Source: Tumidithrix helvetica (lineage in GTDB: Bacteria; Cyanobacteriota; Cyanobacteriia; Pseudanabaenales; Pseudanabaenaceae). Taken from it: a DNA stretch of 64,000 nucleotides. The stretch is taken from the NCBI RefSeq assembly GCF_965232925.1, contig NZ_CBDDRA010000017.1:62001-126000 (forward strand), read 5' to 3'. Positions 45,404 through 53,665 of the stretch are shown in pieces. The notes beneath the pieces were generated by a model. The model was not told the origin of the DNA and did no database searches. It saw only the letters and a list, made by a program, of their open reading frames with translations. Made by a program: the position numbers and the translations under genes. How positions within the stretch are numbered: the stretch's first letter is position 1; each line of letters opens with the position of its first letter.

Positions 45404-46429
45404 TTAGGCTAAAGTAGCCGTCTCTAGGGTTTGCTCGGTTTCGCCATGATCCTTTAATAGCTCTGCAATCTTTTTGCGAATTAAGAGTCCGGGCTTATCG
45501 GTAAACATATGCTGTTCGCGATTGGGAACGAGGGGAACATCGTAGTCCGTCGTTTCTAGAATTCGTTTGTCCTCAAGGGTAACGGCGCGATCGAAGGCGA
45601 TCGCATCGCGGCTAGGTGTATCCTTCTCTGTGTCGTTGCGCACGCAGAACTGCACCATCTGCGAAGTGCCATCATCAATCGGGGTCATCGTATTGACGAC
45701 AATATGTACCAGTCCATTGGAATAGGCAATGCGTAATTTGACTGTGAAAGGCATAAACCACAACATATCCAACGTGCGATAGGTCTGTACGGAATCCATT
45801 TTTAGGTTTTGTTGTTGCAGTTCGGGATTGACCACACCCAAAACACCATGAGCGTGCAGACCTTCTTTCGTTTCGGTAATTTCTAATAAATCGGGCGTGG
45901 GATGGTCTTCACTACCAAAGGTGGTGGTATGCACAAAGGTGGGATGGGCTAGATCGAGTTCGTTTTCCATCACACGCAAACCCGCGCATTTCCAAGGCTC
46001 GTAGAACTCGTGAATTAAGCGATAGTCAGTCTCAAAGGCTTCCGCAATTTTAGGGATGTCGGCGATCGGTTCTTCCAAGCATACCCAAACATAGCCATAG
46101 GCTTCTGTGCAACGATAGGCATCGATATGCGAAGTTGCGGGGATACCCACACCCTTTAACTGGGGAACGTGCACGCAACTACCCGTGCTGTCAAATTGCC
46201 AGCCGTGATAGGGACAAGCGATCGCACCATTCACGACTTTGCCTAGCGACAATTGGGCGGAACGATGACAGCAGCGATCTTTGGCAGCAGCGGGTTTTCC
46301 CTCGGCATCGAGCCACAGCACGAGTTTTTGCCCCAGCAGCGTAAAGGGTTTGGGTCCCTCGGCTAGATCGGCTGTGGGAATTACGGGATACCAAAACTTA
46401 CGAAATACGGGTTGCCTTGTCACTAACAT
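45404..46429 (-). CDS. Rieske non-heme iron oxygenase (HpxD-like role inferred)
   Basis: The Rieske [2Fe-2S] cluster ligands are C53-x-H55 and C72-x2-H75 (DRCCHRSAQL, AIACPYHGW). The mononuclear iron motif NELDLAHPTFVHTTTFG supplies Asp and two His. It should hydroxylate a ring or demethylate, using electrons from a separate reductase. It lies immediately downstream of hpxO on the same strand. In Klebsiella the Rieske protein HpxD, with reductase HpxE, oxidises hypoxanthine in the same kind of cluster, so a purine role is plausible. No HpxE-like reductase is in the window. Confidence 0.8.
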   Translation of the reverse strand: MLVTRQPVFRKFWYPVIPTADLAEGPKPFTLLGQKLVLWLDAEGKPAAAKDRCCHRSAQLSLGKVVNGAIACPYHGWQFDSTGSCVHVPQLKGVGIPATSHIDAYRCTEAYGYVWVCLEEPIADIPKIAEAFETDYRLIHEFYEPWKCAGLRVMENELDLAHPTFVHTTTFGSEDHPTPDLLEITETKEGLHAHGVLGVVNPELQQQNLKMDSVQTYRTLDMLWFMPFTVKLRIAYSNGLVHIVVNTMTPIDDGTSQMVQFCVRNDTEKDTPSRDAIAFDRAVTLEDKRILETTDYDVPLVPNREQHMFTDKPGLLIRKKIAELLKDHGETEQTLETATLA

Positions 46430-46539
46430 AGGAAAAAACTCTCCAACTTCAATCTAATTACAATAAAAAATTTCAGGAACCATTTGATCGCAGGGAAATA
46501 AGAAGTAGGTAAGCAAAAGAAAACTGTAAATGCTTAGTC

Positions 46540-46607
46540 TAGATCCCCGACTTTTTTTATGACCAACAAAGTCGATTGGCGGTTGCAAAGAAAAAGTCGA
46601 GGATCTA
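46540..46607. repeat. Dispersed AGATCCCCGACTTTTT inverted repeat, copy 2
   Basis: TAGATCCCCGACTTTTTTT at one end and AAAAAGTCGAGGATCTA at the other bound a 68-bp element like 19898-19964. It lies between the hpxO stop and the Rieske start, where it could act as a partial terminator and lower Rieske expression. Confidence 0.7.
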
Positions 46608-46612
46608 AATCT

Positions 46613-47776
46613 CTAATGGAATGGACCCGCCAAAATCACTTTAGCGAGGGCATCGATCACATCCTTCTCATCCTCTTCTTTTAGGCTTTCGTACCAAAAT
46701 TGTGTCACCTGCGGATCTTTGCCATAAATGGTGTCTGCGCGTTTGCGAGCTTTCAAAACTAGAGAATTTGTGCGTTCTTTGCGATCGCTTTCATAACGCT
46801 TCAGGGCATCTGCCACACCCAGATTGGTCGTAATCAAATAGCGACAGAGAATTTCGGCATCTTCCATTGCCTGACAGCCCCCCTGTCCGAGGGTGGGCGT
46901 AGAAGCATGGGCAGAGTCACCCAGCAACACAACGCGATCGCGCACGATTTGTTTCAAAGGATCGAGATCGCTAATTTCGAGTCGATTGGTTTCGAGCGGA
47001 TTCAGCCGCTCGATCAGATTCTGTATGGGGGTAGCCCAGCCTGCAAACAGTTGTGCCAATTCGGCTCGGCGATCGCAGGGCTCCACCACCGTACCCTTGG
47101 GCATGGGCGCACCAAAAAAGAAATAGAAGCGATCGCCTCCGATGGGCATCATGGAGGCGCGTTTGCCTTCCCCCACGTAAATCCCCCAAACATCTTTGGG
47201 AGAAATATCGGGACTAGCTTCGACCAAACCGTTCCAGTTCACATAATCGGCATAGCGTGGCTCTACCTCCCCTCCATTTACATAGGTACGTAAAAGGGAA
47301 TGAATACCATCGGCAGCAACAATCAAATCTGCGGTAGTGCGATGGCCATCTTCAAATAGAGCGGTAATGCTCTCCGTATTCGCTTCTACTCCGATACATT
47401 TAGACTGGAGCCGCACGTTTTCTTCGCCAAAAGCATTGAGCAAAATTCGTTGCAAGTCGGTGCGCGAAACGGGATAGGGTCGCTGTCCAACGCGATCGAT
47501 CAGAGGATTTAAATCAATGTGACTGAGGAGTTCGTTGGTATGGCTGCGATATTCCATGCGATCCATGCGTCCGCCAATCGATGCGAGCGCATCGCCAAGA
47601 CCCAACCAATTCATCACTTTCACGCCGTTTGACCATAGCGAAATCCCCGCCCCTGCGGGTCTTAATTCGCTGGCTTTGTCGTAGATTTCGACAGCATATC
47701 CCATGCGGCGCAGTGCAATTCCCGCCGTTAAGCCGCCTATACCCGCACCAACGATCGCGACCTTGAGATTGTACAT
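46613..47776 (-). CDS. hpxO: FAD-dependent urate hydroxylase HpxO
   Basis: HpxO oxidises urate to 5-hydroxyisourate with NADH and oxygen. The FAD motif GAGIGGLTAGIALRRMGY is at residues 10-27. YADYVNWNGLVEA and VGEGKRASMMPI, with the key Arg, match the Klebsiella enzyme closely, as do LLGDSAHASTPTLGQGGCQA and the C-terminal LKARKRADTIYGKDPQ. It replaces the urate oxidase (uricase) used by many organisms. Operator 4 lies 10 bp upstream of the start codon. It is divergent from the next two pathway genes. Confidence 0.93.
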   Translation of the reverse strand: MYNLKVAIVGAGIGGLTAGIALRRMGYAVEIYDKASELRPAGAGISLWSNGVKVMNWLGLGDALASIGGRMDRMEYRSHTNELLSHIDLNPLIDRVGQRPYPVSRTDLQRILLNAFGEENVRLQSKCIGVEANTESITALFEDGHRTTADLIVAADGIHSLLRTYVNGGEVEPRYADYVNWNGLVEASPDISPKDVWGIYVGEGKRASMMPIGGDRFYFFFGAPMPKGTVVEPCDRRAELAQLFAGWATPIQNLIERLNPLETNRLEISDLDPLKQIVRDRVVLLGDSAHASTPTLGQGGCQAMEDAEILCRYLITTNLGVADALKRYESDRKERTNSLVLKARKRADTIYGKDPQVTQFWYESLKEEDEKDVIDALAKVILAGPFH

Positions 47777-47785
47777 GGACTCATT

Positions 47786-47800
47786 TGTATACTGTATACA
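47786..47800. promoter_or_regulatory. Candidate GntR operator 4 (hpxO)
   Basis: TGTATACTGTATACA, identical to operator 2, lies 10 bp upstream of the hpxO start codon. Confidence 0.85.
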
Positions 47801-47869
47801 GAATACATACCAAGACTATATCAATGATTCTGTACTGGTAGCTACAATTATTTCTGGTATTTTGATTAC

Positions 47870-47884
47870 TGTATACGGTATACA
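47870..47884. promoter_or_regulatory. Candidate GntR operator 5 (5-hydroxyisourate hydrolase)
   Basis: TGTATACGGTATACA matches the operator with a different central base, 12 bp upstream of the hydrolase start codon. Confidence 0.85.
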
Positions 47885-47896
47885 GCAAAGAACTCT

Positions 47897-48250
47897 ATGT
47901 CAGGTAAGCTTACAACCCATGTTTTAGACACAGTTCGTGGCCGCCCTGCTGCCGAGATCGCGATCGAATTATGGGCGATCGATCCTGCCACCAATCTCTC
48001 TACACCGATCAAAAGTGCGATCACTAATGCGGATGGACGTGCCCCCTTGCTCGCTGATGGCAATCTAAAAATTGGTTGGTATGAATTAATTTTTGAGATC
48101 GGCTCCTATTTTTCGGAATTTTACGAACCCGATACCTTAGCGTTTCTCGATCGCGTTCCGATTCGGTTTGGGGTTGCCAATTCTGACGCCCATTACCACG
48201 TTCCTCTCCTGATTTCCCCTTGGTCTTACAGCACCTATCGCGGCAGCTAG
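47897..48250 (+). CDS. uraH: 5-hydroxyisourate hydrolase
   Basis: This transthyretin-related enzyme opens the ring of 5-hydroxyisourate to give OHCU. The N-terminal THVLDTVRGRPAAEIAIELW and the invariant C-terminal tetrapeptide YRGS are both present. Its 117 residues are the family length. It acts directly after HpxO, encoded divergently 120 bp away. It forms an operon with the OHCU decarboxylase gene 22 bp downstream. Confidence 0.97.
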   Translation: MSGKLTTHVLDTVRGRPAAEIAIELWAIDPATNLSTPIKSAITNADGRAPLLADGNLKIGWYELIFEIGSYFSEFYEPDTLAFLDRVPIRFGVANSDAHYHVPLLISPWSYSTYRGS

Positions 48251-48272
48251 TTTATTTTCGCTTTCCCACACT

Positions 48273-48782
48273 ATGTCCTACACCCTGACACAACTCAACC
48301 AGATGGATCGAGCGGTATTTACCGATGCTTTAGGAGCAGTGTTTGAAGATACCCCGGCGATCGCGGAACGAACCTGGGATAAACGCCCGTTCCAAAGCAT
48401 CTCGGAATTGCATGCAGCCACGATCGATGTTGTAGATACCCTGAGCCCATTCGAAAAAATGGCACTGATCTGCGCCCACCCCAGCCTAGGCGATCGCGTC
48501 AAAATGGCAGAAGCCTCTGTCCTCGAACAATCGAGCTTGGGTTTAAATCGGTTGTCTCAAGATGAATACAATCTCTTTCAGGCACTTAACAGAGCCTATC
48601 TCGAGAGGTTCGGCTTCCCTTTTATCATCGCAGTCAGGAACCATTCCAAAGCTAGCATTCTGGAAGCTTTTGAACAGCGCTTGCAAAACTCTGCTGAAAC
48701 CGAGAAAGATCGAGCGCTCAAAGAGATTGCCCAAATCGCTTGGTTTCGACTCCAAGATTTGATTCCTCTTAATCCTCCTTAA
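48273..48782 (+). CDS. uraD: OHCU decarboxylase
   Basis: This enzyme decarboxylates 2-oxo-4-hydroxy-4-carboxy-5-ureidoimidazoline to S-allantoin. The active-site motif CAHPSLGDR with its catalytic His is at about residues 70-78. FPFIIAVRNHSKASILEAFEQRL is the second conserved segment. The 169-residue length is standard. It is 22 bp after the isourate hydrolase gene, so the two steps are made together and the unstable intermediates can be passed on. Confidence 0.96.
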   Translation: MSYTLTQLNQMDRAVFTDALGAVFEDTPAIAERTWDKRPFQSISELHAATIDVVDTLSPFEKMALICAHPSLGDRVKMAEASVLEQSSLGLNRLSQDEYNLFQALNRAYLERFGFPFIIAVRNHSKASILEAFEQRLQNSAETEKDRALKEIAQIAWFRLQDLIPLNPP

Positions 48783-48797
48783 AGAAGAGAATTAATT

Positions 48798-48818
48798 CTC
48801 CCCCCTTCTGTAAGGGGG
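48798..48818. repeat. GC-rich hairpin after uraD
   Basis: CCCCCTTCTGTAAGGGGG forms a 6-bp stem with extra G residues. It lies just after the uraD stop codon without a U-run. It may be a repeat remnant or weak terminator; the allantoinase gene follows 150 bp downstream. Confidence 0.4.
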
Positions 48819-48933
48819 CTGGGGGGGATCGAGACCCTAAAGCAAAGACAGGCAAGACTATTGGGAACACTTTAATTCCCCATCTATCCCTAATTCAATT
48901 TCACATAACTTTGTTATCTATTCCTGATTTCCA

Positions 48934-49857
48934 ATGGTCAATGACTTCTATCCCAGAGATTTAATCGGCTACGGTCGTCGTCCTCCCCATCCCCAATGGC
49001 CGCACCAAGCCCGTATCGCCCTTCAATTTGTGATCAACTACGAAGAAGGTGGTGAAACCTGTATTCTTCATGGTGACAGCGCTTCCGAAACTTTCCTGTC
49101 TGAAATTATTGGTGCGGAATCTCTTAAGGGAATGCGCCACATGAATATGGAGTCAATGTACGAATATGGCAGTCGCGCAGGATTTTGGCGATTGCATCGC
49201 CTGTTTACCCAGCGGCAGATTCCCGTTACAGTCTATGGAGTCGCCATGGCACTGGCACGTAATCCCGAAGCCGTTGCTGCCATGCTGGAAGCGGATTGGG
49301 AAATTGCCAGCCATGGATACCGCTGGATTGACTATAAATATTTACCCGAAACCCTAGAACGCGAACACTTTCAGAAAGCGATCGCCATTCATACCCAAGT
49401 CACAGGCAGTCGTCCCCTCGGTTGGTATACAGGACGTACCAGTGCCAATTCTCGTAAGTTTGTGATGGAAGAAGGTGGCTTTCTCTATGATGCCGATAGC
49501 TATGCCGACGATTTACCCTATTGGGTTCACGATCGGGTGCAGGAATCCAGTAAACCCCACCTCGTCATTCCCTACACGCTCGACAACAACGATATGCGCT
49601 TTGCTACAGCACAGGGATTTAACAGCGGCGATCAGTTTTTTGCCTACCTGCGCGATGCGTTTGACGTTCTCTATGCCGAGGGAGAAACCGCTCCCAAAAT
49701 GATGAGTGTGGGATTGCACTGTCGCCTCGTTGGCAGACCAGGTCGTGCTGCCGCTTTAGCCCGTTTTCTCGATTACGTGCAAAACCACGAACAAGTCTGG
49801 CTCTGTCGTCGCATTGACATTGCCCACCACTGGCACGCAAATCACAAGCCTGTGTAA
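48934..49857 (+). CDS. puuE: Allantoinase PuuE
   Basis: PuuE, a polysaccharide-deacetylase-fold allantoinase, hydrolyses allantoin to allantoate. The start YGRRPPHPQWPHQARIALQF and the family blocks NYEEGGE, HMNMESMYEYGSRAGFWRLH and MSVGLHCRLVGRPGRA are clear. Its 307 residues match the family. It supplies the substrate for the allantoate amidohydrolase at 29806. It is likely read with uraH-uraD but could have its own promoter in the 151-bp spacer, where no GntR palindrome was found. Confidence 0.95.
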   Translation: MVNDFYPRDLIGYGRRPPHPQWPHQARIALQFVINYEEGGETCILHGDSASETFLSEIIGAESLKGMRHMNMESMYEYGSRAGFWRLHRLFTQRQIPVTVYGVAMALARNPEAVAAMLEADWEIASHGYRWIDYKYLPETLEREHFQKAIAIHTQVTGSRPLGWYTGRTSANSRKFVMEEGGFLYDADSYADDLPYWVHDRVQESSKPHLVIPYTLDNNDMRFATAQGFNSGDQFFAYLRDAFDVLYAEGETAPKMMSVGLHCRLVGRPGRAAALARFLDYVQNHEQVWLCRRIDIAHHWHANHKPV

Positions 49858-49900
49858 GCTCAAATCTTCTATGGAGAAGAGATATGCTCAATTACAATGC

Positions 49901-50758
49901 TTAGAAATCGCCATCTTTTTTCTTCTTTTTCTTTTTTCCCTTCTTGCCTGAGCTAACTGAGCCAAAACCCTTGCCAGCAGGTCGTCGAAGAGCAGAGATT
50001 TGCCCGATGACAGCAATTACATCGCGATCGATGTCTTGCTTTCGCTGCTCTCGTATCAATTTAATATAATCTGGCTCTTTAGCAATCAGCTCCTCTGGCG
50101 AAAAATCAGACTCTTTTTTCAGCCCGAACTTCACCTGAGCCGCAGGCCAAGATCCAGTCAAAAACTCATCAATCTCGCAGTTTTCAAATACCTCCGCCAG
50201 TAATGCGGCTTCTTCTACAACTTCCAACTGAATCAGCTTATCGACCAACGTTGTATTGAGAGTGCCATCGTCTTGGTTTCGATAATTTCGCAATTGCTCG
50301 ACGATAGCTTGCACGCAAGCTTCACGACACTCTGGATGTGCCTGTGCAATCGATTCCAACCCATTTGCTGCCGTCGTTTGCACCCATCGGTCTTGAGTGA
50401 CTCCTGACATAAGTTTTACCAATGGCGCGATCGCGATCGCACCCACCTCTCGACTGAGACCATATATCTCCTCATGCAAAAAATCGTCATCGGGGAACTT
50501 CTGCAACAGTTCTAGATAAAGAGTCAAGGCGGCTTCTGGATCGAGCTGAGCCAATGCCCGTAATGCATGAATAAAGTAATCTATTGACTCACAGTCCAGT
50601 GGCTCTTCATCACAGCTCAATCGGATCAGATCGGGTATATCTGCTTTAGTCAGCCCGAACTCTGTTGGGTAATCAATCCACCGATCGTTCCAAGCGGTAG
50701 GCTCCTTGATGAACAAAAGCTGTGCTACTGGGTTTTCGTAGGTATGAGAATTTGTCAT
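49901..50758 (-). CDS. DUF1186 family protein with Lys-rich C-terminus
   Basis: The protein has ten or so helical segments in the pattern of DUF1186, an ARM/HEAT-like family (IDYFIHALRALAQLDPEAAL, LSREVGAIAIAPLVKLMSG, TTAANGLESIAQAHPECREA). The C-terminal KKGKKKKKKKDGD tail is basic. Function is unknown; similar proteins may be binding scaffolds. It converges with puuE and has no link to the purine regulon. The start is an ATG at 50758. Confidence 0.8.
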   Translation of the reverse strand: MTNSHTYENPVAQLLFIKEPTAWNDRWIDYPTEFGLTKADIPDLIRLSCDEEPLDCESIDYFIHALRALAQLDPEAALTLYLELLQKFPDDDFLHEEIYGLSREVGAIAIAPLVKLMSGVTQDRWVQTTAANGLESIAQAHPECREACVQAIVEQLRNYRNQDDGTLNTTLVDKLIQLEVVEEAALLAEVFENCEIDEFLTGSWPAAQVKFGLKKESDFSPEELIAKEPDYIKLIREQRKQDIDRDVIAVIGQISALRRPAGKGFGSVSSGKKGKKKKKKKDGDF

Positions 50759-50859
50759 GGGTTAGAGTATGAATGGGGTGAGGGGTGAGAGTTTAGGACA
50801 TAGATTAGGTCTGCTCTTGCAACTTTCCCTTTTTAGGGATATCAATCACGATTATATAA

Positions 50860-51471
50860 TTATTCTCTCGCAGATTTGTCGTTCTGAAGCGCTGTTATGA
50901 ATGGGAAATCTGCATGAGCGATCGATTTTTGTTCTTCATAACCGAGGAGTGTAATCCGATCGCTTATAAAATCATAGCGAATCGATTTATGCTCAAATTC
51001 TGCCCATGCCAGCTTGAAATTTTGTTCGCCTAGATCGCGGGAAGCCACGGTTACATGGGGAACAAAAGCACGAGTTTTCGCCTGTAGATCGACCAGATTC
51101 ATCGTTGTTTCAAGATGTTTGGCGAGAGCGGTCTGCATTGTCAGGAGTTCTGGAGACTTGACCGCCACATAAATCACACTAGGCGCAAAGGCAGAAAATC
51201 CAGATAGCGTGATGGGAACGGAATAGCGGCTAGAAGCGAATTCTTCTAGATGTTTCGTTAAGGTCGAGACATCTTCAGTCGAACCATCTAGTGGAAATTC
51301 AAAGGGAGGTTGTAAGGTGATATGAGGTGGCGAATTAAGGGCAGCTCGACTTTGGAAGCGATCGCGAAAATCTTGCCTAATCCGATCGATCCCAGCTTCG
51401 ATAGGCTCAGGCAGAAGTAGAGCAATAAAGAATCGCTGTTTTGATGCTTCAGATTTAGGAACATCAGACAT
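50860..51471 (-). CDS. 2'-5' RNA ligase/phosphodiesterase family protein
   Basis: The two HxT motifs that form the active site of this 2H-phosphoesterase family are visible: PPHITLQ at residues 49-55 and PHVTVASRD at about 147-155. Members include RNA 2',3'-cyclic phosphodiesterase ThpR and are often involved in tRNA processing. The 203-residue length suits the family. It follows the GHL10 hydrolase gene with 13 bp and may be co-transcribed. Confidence 0.85.
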   Translation of the reverse strand: MSDVPKSEASKQRFFIALLLPEPIEAGIDRIRQDFRDRFQSRAALNSPPHITLQPPFEFPLDGSTEDVSTLTKHLEEFASSRYSVPITLSGFSAFAPSVIYVAVKSPELLTMQTALAKHLETTMNLVDLQAKTRAFVPHVTVASRDLGEQNFKLAWAEFEHKSIRYDFISDRITLLGYEEQKSIAHADFPFITALQNDKSARE

Positions 51472-51484
51472 AAGGAATTCTCAG

Positions 51485-52714
51485 CTAGGCTTTACGAGCC
51501 AATGGTTTGCTTGGGCGAATAGCGGGTGCAGGGAGTAAATTCGCAAAGGCTGGATCGCGATCGCCCAGCGTTTCATAAAAGAAGAAAGAAAAACCTTGAA
51601 AATTGCGATCGCGGGTTGCCTTAACCTGACTTTCAATCAATTCCATCGCCACATTTTGAACGCGTAAACCCGCTAAAACCCCAATTCCGACAGGAATCTT
51701 TTTGCGAACCTCTCGTAATTCAGGACTTTCTAACTCATTCACAAATTCAGCCAATTTGGAACGATAGACCTGTACGATCAGTTCGTTGATAAATCCCAGA
51801 TCGACCCAGCGATACCAATCTTGGAGATAGTGTTGGTAAGAGAAGGCTCTAGGATTAGGAGAGAGAGAAATCAGGCAATTAGGTTTGGTGGTTTTGATCG
51901 AGGCGAATATCTTCACCATTAGATTCGTGACGAAATGAGAACGCCAGCGCGTCCATTCTGGATCGTTGATATCTTCGGGGGGGCGTTTGCCTTTGTGTTC
52001 TTTTTGATAGAGTGCGATCGTGTAGTCATCGTAGCCAAGCTCAGCAGGCATCCCAAAATGATCGTCAATTTGAATGCCATCCACATTATATTTGGTGACA
52101 ACTTCCATAATTAGATCGACGAGTAGTTTTTGCACTTCAGGTCGTAAAGGATTGAGCCAAACAAAACGATGTTGACCGCGATCGCCATAAACAAACACCT
52201 TGGAGCCATCCTTGCGACTAGTCAACCATTCGGGATGCAGCCTTGTGAGTTCGGCTCTCTCTTCAGACATTAAGCCAAACTCAAACCAAGGAATTACGGC
52301 TAGTTTCTGCTCGTGACCCAGTTCGATCGCTTCTGCTAACATATCTCGCCCCTGCAATTCTGGAATCGGAGAGACTGCTTTGCCATAGGTATTCTCAGCT
52401 ACCACACTAGGATAGAGGGTATATCCCTCGTGCCAAACCGTGGGATAAATTGTATTGAAATTGAGGCGTTTTAGGCGTTGAACTGCCTGACTGAGTTTAT
52501 CCCGCGAAAATAGAACATCACTATCCACATTGGTCAGCCATACCCCTCTTAGTTCCGACGCGGATTTGGCTACTGGGGCTGGAGGTTGTGCCGCCGCCAA
52601 AAAGAAGGAATTAAAAAAGGGAAGGTTTGTCATAAGCGCGATCGCTAAGCCCAAACAGAGCGAAACAAGCGATCGTAAAGGTCTCTGCCAAGTTTTTGTG
52701 TGAAATTTTTTCAT
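51485..52714 (-). CDS. GHL10 glycosyl hydrolase-like exported protein
   Basis: A signal peptide leads into a family-10-like TIM barrel (ELRGVWLTNVDSDVLFS, IYPTVWHEGYTLYPSVV, GIQIDDHFGMPAELGYDDYTIA, LISLSPNPRAFS). The conserved DD in QIDDHFG marks the GHL10/YngK type. These hydrolases act on cell-wall or exported glycans; the substrate is unknown. The ATG at 52714 was chosen over an in-frame TTG six codons earlier. It precedes the 2'-5' RNA ligase gene in a likely operon. Confidence 0.87.
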   Translation of the reverse strand: MKKFHTKTWQRPLRSLVSLCLGLAIALMTNLPFFNSFFLAAAQPPAPVAKSASELRGVWLTNVDSDVLFSRDKLSQAVQRLKRLNFNTIYPTVWHEGYTLYPSVVAENTYGKAVSPIPELQGRDMLAEAIELGHEQKLAVIPWFEFGLMSEERAELTRLHPEWLTSRKDGSKVFVYGDRGQHRFVWLNPLRPEVQKLLVDLIMEVVTKYNVDGIQIDDHFGMPAELGYDDYTIALYQKEHKGKRPPEDINDPEWTRWRSHFVTNLMVKIFASIKTTKPNCLISLSPNPRAFSYQHYLQDWYRWVDLGFINELIVQVYRSKLAEFVNELESPELREVRKKIPVGIGVLAGLRVQNVAMELIESQVKATRDRNFQGFSFFFYETLGDRDPAFANLLPAPAIRPSKPLARKA

Positions 52715-53002
52715 CGTGATTAAGCCTAGCAAACCCTGAATTGACGAATTTCAGAGTTCTCCTTATTTCTATAAAGATCTGAGTTAGCACTTTACCTCGA
52801 AGGGTGTCGTCATGCAAGATTTGTGTGCCTGCAACAAAAAACGAAAATCACGATATAGATGCGATCGTAAATGAGTTTCAATTAATTTGTAGCGCAGGCA
52901 TCTTGCCTGCACGAACCCAAAAACTACACTTACGTTCACAAACGATATAGATGCGATCGCCAATGCCTGTAAACAAGGATAATTAAATTTATTTGTTGGC
53001 TT

Positions 53003-53482
53003 ATGGACAATCTTGTTAAACTCTTAACCCTTGCCTTGCTGAGCCAAACAGGCGAACAGGCAAGTTTAAATCCGAGACTGCGACAAAATCATAACCTGCA
53101 CCAACTTCCCGACCAAGTGCAGCGTTTTGTCAATGTGCTTCAGCTTGGAACCTACGTGCGTCCTCATCGTCACCTTCGAGGAGAAGGTAACAATGGGTTT
53201 GAATTATTTGCCGTGCTTCAGGGGGAACTCGGATTGCTAGTTTTGGATGAGACTGGGCAAGTGCAGCGTTATTTTCGCGTGGGAGGCGATCCATGGGGAT
53301 TGGAATTGGCAGAGGGTGTATATCATACACTGGTGGCACTTCAGCCTAATACGGCGATTCTAGAAATCAAGGAAGGCCCCTATAAACCAACCTCAGATAA
53401 GGATTTCCTCCCAAACTTTCCTCTAGAGGGCACGAAGGAAGCATCAGAACTCGTACAACTTTGGGTAAAGTACTTTTTGTAA
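53003..53482 (+). CDS. WbuC-type cupin-fold metalloprotein
   Basis: A single cupin barrel is present with the metal-binding set in YVRPHRHLRGEGNNGFELFAVL (His, His and Glu) and a later His in LAEGVYHTLVAL. This is the WbuC pattern, seen near lipopolysaccharide or sugar biosynthesis genes in proteobacteria. No sugar gene is next to it here. Length 159 residues. It is monocistronic on the plus strand. Confidence 0.85.
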   Translation: MDNLVKLLTLALLSQTGEQASLNPRLRQNHNLHQLPDQVQRFVNVLQLGTYVRPHRHLRGEGNNGFELFAVLQGELGLLVLDETGQVQRYFRVGGDPWGLELAEGVYHTLVALQPNTAILEIKEGPYKPTSDKDFLPNFPLEGTKEASELVQLWVKYFL

Positions 53483-53665
53483 GACTCTTTGAACTTTGCC
53501 TTATGTTTTGCGTCTAAACGCTTTTGCAGTAGGCTCGAAATTTTGTTCGTGAGGAAATTGCTATATTGGAAGACTGGGGATATTTTTGCCTGACATTGCG
53601 TCATGAAATCGCCAATCGAACCAGTTGTTACTCACATGAGTTTTATCAATGTTGGGGCGCTAATT

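Noticed and set aside
48783..48933. A sixth GntR site before puuE
   Set aside because: No GTATAC pair with one-base spacing occurs there; puuE is more likely read with uraH-uraD.
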